Part shown: positions 1 to 4,402 of the stretch, piece by piece | How positions within the stretch are numbered: the first letter of the stretch is position 1 | How the letters are laid out: each line of letters starts with the position of its first letter | Assembly: GCA_013002425.1 (NCBI GenBank) | Contig: JABDJQ010000521.1 | Coordinates: 1-6,101 of the forward strand | Direction: 5' to 3' | DNA from: Gemmatimonadota bacterium | GTDB lineage: Bacteria > Orphanbacterota > Orphanbacteria > Orphanbacterales > Orphanbacteraceae | Length of the DNA stretch: 6,101 nt | Program-made: the position numbers and the translations under genes | Notes under the pieces: generated by a model | What the model saw: only the letters and a program-made list of their open reading frames with translations | The model's database searches: none | Told to the model about the DNA's origin: nothing

Positions 1-1042
1 GATTGCGGCGCATCGCCTCGACCACGATCGCGTGTTCGCCGCGGTCTTTTTCGCTCGAAAGCAGTTCGGCAGCCAGGGCGGTGCGCTCGTCTTCGGTTGC
101 GCGTTCCGGCGAACCGATCGATCCCGCAAGAGCCTCGGTCGAAAGAACGTCACCGTCTTTCCGGATCAGCCGCTCGGGCGTGGCGCCCAGGAACGAAACG
201 CCGTTCCTCCGATACACGAACCGGTAGCACTCGGGGTATGAGGAACCGAGCTCGTGCATCAGAGCATCGAGCGAAATCGTGTCGTTGCAGACGGCTGTCG
301 ACCGTCGCGCCGCCACGATCTTCTCGAAGCGTTCGCCGGCGATTTCGTCGCGAATGTCCTCCACGAGAGCGGCCCAGTCGGACTCGGCCGTCTGCTCGAA
401 CGAGCGGAGCGTGACGCCGGGGTCGCCGATCGGCGCATCATCCGTGAGCGAGCGCCAGAGCGCGGAGGCTTCTTCGAGGATCGCGTCTTTCGATCTCGCC
501 GCGCCCGTGTATTCCTGCGCGCTCGTCGCGTCGACCGCGAGAGAAACGGCGGCGCGCCCGTTTGCCCATGTCACGGTCCAGCGGGGCAGAACGAAACGCG
601 CGTCTCCGAACGGCTTCCACGGTCCTTCGTCATCGTCGATCGAAAACGAGAAACCGCCGTGCAGGGCGATCGGGGGCGCGCCGATTCCGCTCGCGCCGTT
701 GTCGCTCGCGTGACGGTTCGCCGTCGTAGTCGCGTTACGGTTCAGCGCCCTGACATAGCGCGCCGCCTCGTCGCGCACGGCGTCGAAACGTGTTTCCCCC
801 GAGGGGGCGAACGTGCGCAGCACGCCGAGCCCGAACGAAACCGGTCCGCGCGGCGGCATCCAGAGGTGCGCGTCTTCCTGCGGGAACAGGCGGAGCAGCT
901 TTTCGGGGCTTCCGTGCGGAGCGGGAGTCGTTGTCATGCGCGGTCCGTCGCAGTCCCGCACGGAGTCGAGCCACGAAGCGAGCGAACGAAGCCAGTCCGC
1001 CTTCGCGGGAACCCGATGCGTGTCGCCTGTGAGTACGTGCAT
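1..1042 (-). CDS. menF: Isochorismate synthase (MenF/EntC/DhbC family), 3' end outside window
   Basis: Chorismate-binding enzyme converting chorismate to isochorismate in the cytoplasm, the entry step of menaquinone (or catecholate siderophore) synthesis. The minus frame is open from ATG 1042 to the left edge, giving 347 residues. The C-terminal half carries the family signatures in order: FEKIVAARR with a Lys at 241 (the E. coli MenF K190 position), FLGATPERL at 284-292 with Glu 290 (the E240 position), TEALAGS at 302-308, and SSEKDRGEH at 329-337 with the metal-site Glu 336. The Lys-Glu spacing of 49 fits the family. ALAG, rather than the PIAGT typical of TrpE, argues against anthranilate synthase. 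Roughly 80-120 residues should remain off the left edge. The start is supported by GAGGT six bases upstream. It is divergent from the Omp85 gene. MenF versus EntC/DhbC cannot be decided without downstream genes (menD or entB/entE); menaquinone is the likelier role. No frameshift is seen. Confidence 0.93.
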   Translation of the reverse strand, partial: MHVLTGDTHRVPAKADWLRSLASWLDSVRDCDGPRMTTTPAPHGSPEKLLRLFPQEDAHLWMPPRGPVSFGLGVLRTFAPSGETRFDAVRDEAARYVRALNRNATTTANRHASDNGASGIGAPPIALHGGFSFSIDDDEGPWKPFGDARFVLPRWTVTWANGRAAVSLAVDATSAQEYTGAARSKDAILEEASALWRSLTDDAPIGDPGVTLRSFEQTAESDWAALVEDIRDEIAGERFEKIVAARRSTAVCNDTISLDALMHELGSSYPECYRFVYRRNGVSFLGATPERLIRKDGDVLSTEALAGSIGSPERATEDERTALAAELLSSEKDRGEHAIVVEAMRRN

Positions 1043-1045
1043 GCT

Positions 1046-1074
1046 CTGACCTCGCTGAAAGGATCTGCTACAAT
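1046..1074 (+). promoter_or_regulatory. Candidate sigma-70 promoter for the Omp85 gene
   Basis: CTGACC at 1046-1051 (4 of 6 to TTGACA), a 17-base spacer, then TACAAT at 1069-1074 (5 of 6 to TATAAT) preceded by TGC, which makes an extended -10. It would start transcription near 1081 and leave a leader of about 120 bases before the TTG start at 1204. It lies in the 5' leader of the divergent gene, so the two transcripts would overlap. The support is sequence match only. Confidence 0.35.
1049..1053 (-). promoter_or_regulatory. Ribosome binding site of the isochorismate synthase gene
   Basis: GAGGT on the minus strand, six bases before ATG 1042. It fixes this ATG as the start; no better-supported start was seen further upstream. 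It overlaps the -35-like element of the plus-strand promoter candidate. Confidence 0.6.
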
Positions 1075-1115
1075 CCGCAGGATAATTGACAGGAGACGGC
1101 TTCGAACGAAGTCGA

Positions 1116-1144
1116 AGTATAACAACCACCCCCGAACTCGTCTA
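1116..1144 (-). promoter_or_regulatory. Candidate sigma-70 promoter for the isochorismate synthase gene
   Basis: Read on the minus strand: TAGACG at 1144-1139 (4 of 6 to TTGACA), a 17-base spacer, then TATACT at 1121-1116 (5 of 6 to TATAAT). Transcription would begin near 1109 and give a leader of about 67 bases. A near-palindrome, CTTCG-AA-CGAAG at 1100-1111, lies at the expected start point and could be an operator, but nothing shows what binds it. Confidence 0.35.
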
Positions 1145-1203
1145 GAAGCCCCCGCCTCCCCGGGAGCCATGCGAGATTACGCCCGGAAAGTGAGTCTGCG
1201 CCT

Positions 1204-2409
1204 TTGGCCCGCCTTCCCCTGATACACACAGGAACGCCTTTCGGGTTCGCGGCGATGCTATGCGGATTTCTACTGGTTCTCTGCGCGCCCCGCATCGCCG
1301 TGGGGGCGGAAAGCGCCGCGTTCGATTCGACGGAGGCGCCCCCCGAGGCGGTTTCCGTAGCGGGGGAACTCGCGAGAAAGCGGGCGAAGCGGTTCCCTCC
1401 GCGCCTCGTCGTCGGACGCCTGATCTACCTGCCGAAAGTGTATTACTCGTCGACCTCGGGCTTCGGCATCGGCGGTCAGGTGATCGCGCCCTTCCGATGC
1501 ACGGGAAGCGCGGACACGACCCCGCTTTCCGACTATCGGGCCAAGGGGCGCATCACGCACAAGGGTCAGGGCAAGATCGAAACCACGGCGAACCTGTTTC
1601 TCGGCGAGAATGTTTACTATGCGAAGGTTCGGCTCGCCTACACCGACCTTGCTTTCGACTATTTCGGAATCGGTCCGAACACGCCCCGGTCGAACGCGGA
1701 GGAATTCAGGCCCCGCAATTACTTCGCGTATGTAGAGTTCTTTCGGCGCGTACTCCCGGCGCTGCGCGTCGGCGTTCGCACGGAAGCGAACCTGGTCGAG
1801 TCGATTTCGTTCGAACCGGAGGGGCTGATCGCGAGCGATCAACTGGCAGACCAGACGAATTCGCGCGTCTTCGGATTCGGCGGCGTGATCGATCTGAATA
1901 CGACCGACAAGAGGTACGCGCCGACCGACGGCATTCACTGGCAGATGTTCGGCCTCTGGTTCGACAAGGACGCCGGCAGCGAGTTCGACTTCAACCAGTA
2001 CGTGATCGATCTCAGGAACTACATCGGGCTCCGAAGAAACCACGTCCTCGCGACACAGCTCTTTCTCTTCGGGACCGACGGCCACGTTCCGTTTTTCCGA
2101 CTCGGGCAGCTCGGCGGGCATACCCATTCGCGCGGGTACAAGCAGGCGCGCTATCGGGACAAGATCCTGGCCTCGTTTCAGGCGGAGTATCGCTACCCGA
2201 TCTACCGCAGGCTCGGGTTCACGACGTTTGCGGGGGGCGCCGTGGTCGCGCCGGAAGTCGCCGGTCTCAAGGCGAAGTATCTGCGTCCGACCGTGGGGAT
2301 GGGGCTTCAGTTCCGAACCGAGAGTCTGAACGGGATCGTCGGGCGCGCCGACGTGGCTTTCGGGCAGGAAGACGTTCGCTTCGATCTGAGCCTCGACGAG
2401 TCGTTCTGA
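1204..2409 (+). CDS. Omp85/BamA-superfamily outer-membrane beta-barrel protein without POTRA domains
   Basis: A 401-residue exported protein of the bacterial surface antigen (D15/Omp85) family, expected to sit in the outer membrane as a 16-strand barrel. Residues 1-35 form a signal peptide: Arg 3, hydrophobic FAAMLCGFLLVLCAP, and a probable cut at AVGA-ES. The barrel begins near residue 70 (YSSTSGFGIGGQ). SRGY at 309-312, followed by RYRDK at 316-320, matches the (V/I)RG(F/Y) loop-6 motif that defines the superfamily. AEYRYP and the terminal Phe 401 fit the last strands. Only about 35 residues lie between signal peptide and barrel, too few for a POTRA domain (about 75 each), so it resembles short Omp85 proteins of unknown substrate rather than BamA or TamA. 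The start is TTG 1204, chosen because it keeps a charged n-region. ATG 1255 is the alternative but leaves no charge before the hydrophobic stretch. The next gene is 101 bases downstream with its own promoter candidate. Confidence 0.85.
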   Translation: MARLPLIHTGTPFGFAAMLCGFLLVLCAPRIAVGAESAAFDSTEAPPEAVSVAGELARKRAKRFPPRLVVGRLIYLPKVYYSSTSGFGIGGQVIAPFRCTGSADTTPLSDYRAKGRITHKGQGKIETTANLFLGENVYYAKVRLAYTDLAFDYFGIGPNTPRSNAEEFRPRNYFAYVEFFRRVLPALRVGVRTEANLVESISFEPEGLIASDQLADQTNSRVFGFGGVIDLNTTDKRYAPTDGIHWQMFGLWFDKDAGSEFDFNQYVIDLRNYIGLRRNHVLATQLFLFGTDGHVPFFRLGQLGGHTHSRGYKQARYRDKILASFQAEYRYPIYRRLGFTTFAGGAVVAPEVAGLKAKYLRPTVGMGLQFRTESLNGIVGRADVAFGQEDVRFDLSLDESF

Positions 2410-2437
2410 CGGCTCGCGGCACCTCCGATACCGACCG

Positions 2438-2446
2438 TGCTATAGT
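2438..2446 (+). promoter_or_regulatory. Candidate extended -10 promoter for the beta-helix gene
   Basis: TGCTATAGT: a TGn extension followed by TATAGT (5 of 6 to TATAAT), 64 bases before the ATG at 2511. No good -35 element is found 16-18 bases upstream, which is tolerated in extended -10 promoters. A TTGACA at 2446-2451 follows at once but has no -10 partner at the right spacing. The promoter candidate before the Omp85 gene has the same TGCTA start and is also followed, 11 bases later, by TTGACAG. Confidence 0.4.
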
Positions 2447-2498
2447 TGACAGATCAAGCCCTTCACGTGTCCGACAACCGATCGAAACTGCCATCAAC

Positions 2499-2505
2499 GG
2501 GGTGA
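2499..2505 (+). promoter_or_regulatory. Ribosome binding site of the beta-helix gene
   Basis: GGGGTGA five bases before ATG 2511, matching the 3' part of an extended Shine-Dalgarno (GGTGA). The same reading frame is open far upstream through the Omp85 gene, so this site together with the signal peptide decides the start. Confidence 0.55.
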
Positions 2506-2510
2506 CAACC

Positions 2511-4031
2511 ATGCGCTGCCTGCTGACTGTTCTTCTTGCCGTATTCTTGAATTCATCCACATCACATGCCGCCAGCTGGCTGATCAAAGCAGACGGAACC
2601 GGCGACGCGCCGACGATCCAGGACGGCATCGCCGCCGCGGGCGTTTCGGGAGACACCGTGTTTGTCGACGACGGCACCTTCACGGGAGTCGGCAATCGCG
2701 GCATCGACTTCAGCGGAAAGGACGTCGTCGTTCGTTCGGTAAACAGCGCGGCGCTTTCGATACTCGACGCGAACTGCTCCGACCGGCTCTTCATTCTGCA
2801 GAGCGGCGAGACGAGCGGCGCGCGAATCGAACGGCTCACGCTTCGAAACGGATTCAGCGGTCCCTACGGTGGCGGCATTTATTGTCTGAACGCTTCGAAC
2901 CCGACGATCTCCGAATGCGTGATCGAGGAGTGCGAGGCGACCGAACGGGGAGGCGGCATAGCGCTGCGCAGCAACTCCAATCCCACAATCGTAGACTGCA
3001 CGATTCGCAACAACACGAGCGGCCTCGACGGCGGCGGCGTCTGCGCGTTCGAATCATCGCCCGATATCACGAACACGGTTTTCGACGGCAACACGACAGG
3101 TGAGTACGGCGGCGGGCTTCTCTGTCACGCATCGACAGGAACGATCGACAACTGCGAGTTTCGCAACAACGTCGCAGGCTGGGGGGGTGGCGGCATATCG
3201 ATGTGGGTGAACACGACCGCGACGTTCGCGAACTGTACGGTGGAGAACGATTCCTGCGGGGCTGCTGTCGGCGGCGGCGGTCTGCACGTGCGGAACTCGA
3301 GCCCGACGATGTCGGGTATGACGATCCGCTCCAACAAGTCAGAAGGCCGCGGCGGCGGCATTCACTATACCAACGGCTCCGCCGGATCGATCACGGATTC
3401 CGAGATTGCACTGAATCAGGCGAGCCTCAGCGGCGGCGGGATCGACGCGTTCAAATCATCGCCTTACATCGCGCGCAATCTCGTCCACGGCAACGAGGCC
3501 GGCGAGTACGGCGGCGGCATCCTCTGTGACGAATTCACGAACACGATCGAAGAGTGCCTGATCTACGGAAACACGGGCACGCTGAACGGCGGGGGACTTT
3601 CGATATGGTCGAACTCGAGCGCGACCCTCCAGTCCCTCACGATCGCACGCAACAGCAGCGGCGGCGCCGGAGGCGGCATTCATTCCCGCAACTCGACCGT
3701 CACTCTCGACCGGTCGATCCTCGCGTTCGCGACGAGCGGCCAGGCCGGGTTCTGCGAAGTGGGCGGCACGATCACCGCAACCTGCTCCGACATCCACGGC
3801 AACTTCGGCGGCGACTACGTCGACTGTCTCGCCGGACAGAACGGCGTGAACGGCAACATCGACGAAGACCCCCTCTTCTGCGACAAAGCCGGCGACGACT
3901 ACACCATCGCGAACTCGTCACCCGCCGCCCTCGCCGCCTGCGGTCACATGGGATCCGAGCCCACCGGCTGCGGCGGCCCCACGGCGACCGAAGAAACCAG
4001 CTGGGGCGAAGTAAAACAGATGTTCCGGTAA
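2511..4031 (+). CDS. Secreted right-handed parallel beta-helix protein with short WGxVK tail
   Basis: A 506-residue exported protein. Residues 1-20 are a signal peptide (RCLLTVLLAVFL core, probable cut at SHA-A). Residues 22-58 carry the opening typical of pectin-lyase-like/NosD-like helices (DGTGDAPTIQDGIAAA, then GDTVFVDDGTF). Residues 115-408 hold eleven coils of 26-28 residues, each with GGG(I/V/L) and most with a later TI..C/TI.xN pattern, as in polymorphic outer-membrane protein-like repeats. Residues 409-490 form the cap, with DEDPLFCD and SSPAALAACG, a common end for such proteins. The chain finishes in TEETSWGEVKQMFR. No catalytic residues of a polysaccharide lyase or pectinesterase are evident, so a binding, adhesive or structural role is as likely as an enzymatic one; the ligand is unknown. 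The frame extends upstream as an arginine-rich shadow of the Omp85 gene and is not translated there. Its own promoter and a downstream hairpin make it monocistronic. Confidence 0.88.
   Translation: MRCLLTVLLAVFLNSSTSHAASWLIKADGTGDAPTIQDGIAAAGVSGDTVFVDDGTFTGVGNRGIDFSGKDVVVRSVNSAALSILDANCSDRLFILQSGETSGARIERLTLRNGFSGPYGGGIYCLNASNPTISECVIEECEATERGGGIALRSNSNPTIVDCTIRNNTSGLDGGGVCAFESSPDITNTVFDGNTTGEYGGGLLCHASTGTIDNCEFRNNVAGWGGGGISMWVNTTATFANCTVENDSCGAAVGGGGLHVRNSSPTMSGMTIRSNKSEGRGGGIHYTNGSAGSITDSEIALNQASLSGGGIDAFKSSPYIARNLVHGNEAGEYGGGILCDEFTNTIEECLIYGNTGTLNGGGLSIWSNSSATLQSLTIARNSSGGAGGGIHSRNSTVTLDRSILAFATSGQAGFCEVGGTITATCSDIHGNFGGDYVDCLAGQNGVNGNIDEDPLFCDKAGDDYTIANSSPAALAACGHMGSEPTGCGGPTATEETSWGEVKQMFR
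2853..3734 (+). repeat. Eleven in-frame beta-helix coil repeats
   Basis: These encode residues 115-408. Every 26-28 codons a run of Gly codons gives YGGGI, RGGGI, DGGGV, YGGGL, GGGGI, VGGGG, RGGGI, SGGGI, YGGGI, NGGGL and AGGGI. Each unit is one turn of the helix. Cysteines recur at two equivalent places: just after GGG in coils 1, 3, 4 and 9, and in the following strand in coils 1, 2, 4, 5 and 9. Confidence 0.85.
3018..3734 (+). repeat. Higher-order direct duplication, 402-bp period, within the beta-helix gene
   Basis: Coils 3-6 (from 3018) resemble coils 8-11 (from 3420) in order, at an offset of exactly 402 bases (134 codons, five coils). Paired landmarks are AFESSP with AFKSSP, TGEYGGGLLC with AGEYGGGILC, and GGGISMWVNTTAT with GGGLSIWSNSSAT. 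Similarity is still visible in DNA: CGCGTTC is followed by GAATCATCGCC at 3051 and by AAATCATCGCC at 3453. The second copy ends at the last coil, so it lacks the fifth unit. Confidence 0.7.
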
Positions 4032-4065
4032 CGCGGACCGACGGCACCGACATTTCCGAACACAA

Positions 4066-4108
4066 AAGGCTGTCGCTGATTCAACCCGGCGACAGCCTTC
4101 TCTTTCTT
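4066..4108 (+). terminator. Intrinsic terminator after the beta-helix gene
   Basis: A perfect 11-bp stem: AAGGCTGTCGC at 4066-4076 pairs with 4089-4099 around a 12-base loop, followed by the T-rich CTCTTTCTT. It begins 34 bases after the stop codon. The other side reads TTTTGTGTT on the minus strand, so it could also stop transcripts coming from the right. Confidence 0.75.
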
Positions 4109-4176
4109 CCTCTTCTCTTCTCTCCTCCTCTTCTCTTCTCTCCTCCTCTTCTTCTCCCCTCCCCTTTCCTCCCTTC
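4096..4176. repeat. 81-base pure pyrimidine tract with 18-bp tandem duplication
   Basis: Every base from 4096 to 4176 on the plus strand is C or T. The unit CTCTTCTCTTCTCTCCTC occurs at 4110-4127 and again, identically, at 4128-4145, with a partial third copy from 4146. Open frames across it give only Glu/Arg/Lys or Ser/Pro/Leu low-complexity chains and are not genes. Such a tract can form triplex (H-DNA) and may vary in length between strains. Confidence 0.85.
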
Positions 4177-4182
4177 GAAAGC

Positions 4183-4332
4183 TTCGGGGTGAGGGGGGGC
4201 GTGGGGTGTTCCCCGGAGCCGAGCCCCATTGGAGGACCGGGGGCACGGCGTTCCCGTTTCAAATCCCGCGAACCCCGGTCCGACAGGGCGAGGCGAGGAG
4301 AATACCCCACGCCCCCCCGCACCACCCCCGAA
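4183..4332. repeat. Imperfect inverted-repeat element with nested stem and G-runs
   Basis: The left arm 4189-4211 and the reverse complement of 4300-4322 agree at 21 of 23 bases (core GGGGGGGCGTGGGGT). The match resumes outward after a 3-base insertion as TTCGGGG at 4183-4189 and CCCCGAA at 4326-4332. Inside is a second perfect 9-bp stem, GGACCGGGG at 4234-4242 with CCCCGGTCC at 4273-4281. There is no coding content. The size and terminal inverted structure fit a dispersed non-autonomous intergenic element (REP- or MITE-like) or a structured RNA. Copy number cannot be judged from one window. Confidence 0.6.
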
Positions 4333-4333
4333 C

Positions 4334-4373
4334 CAAACGGACAAAGAGCCCGGCACCTCTCGGCACCGGGCTC
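4334..4373 (-). terminator. Intrinsic terminator after the FG-GAP/FlgD-like gene
   Basis: Read on the minus strand, 30 bases past the stop: an 8-bp GC-rich stem, GAGCCCGG (4373-4366) with CCGGGCTC (4353-4346), around a 12-base loop, then TTTGTCCGTTT. The T-run is short and broken, so termination may be weak. Confidence 0.6.
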
Positions 4374-4402
4374 CCGCCCTAGGGGAAGGCTCTGCCCTCC
4401 GC

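Noticed and set aside
1086..1123. TTGACA and TATAAC as a plus-strand promoter
   Set aside because: The 26-base spacer is too long for a sigma-70 promoter.
254..1222. Plus-strand 322-codon open frame
   Set aside because: Arg-rich, with no domain-like pattern; it is antisense to the isochorismate synthase, whose frame shows clear family motifs.
1270..2127. Minus-strand 285-codon open frame
   Set aside because: Antisense shadow of the Omp85 gene with no recognisable domain or signal.
1260..2510. N-terminal extension of the beta-helix frame through the Omp85 gene
   Set aside because: The extension is Arg/Gly/Ser-rich out-of-frame translation of the Omp85 gene. A signal peptide and ribosome binding site at 2511 mark the true start.
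2853..3734. Regularly spaced repeats as a CRISPR array
   Set aside because: The repeats are degenerate, in frame and encode protein coils; there are no identical repeats with unique spacers.
4183..4332. Insertion sequence with transposase
   Set aside because: The region between the arms is under 100 bases and encodes nothing, so at most it is a non-autonomous element.
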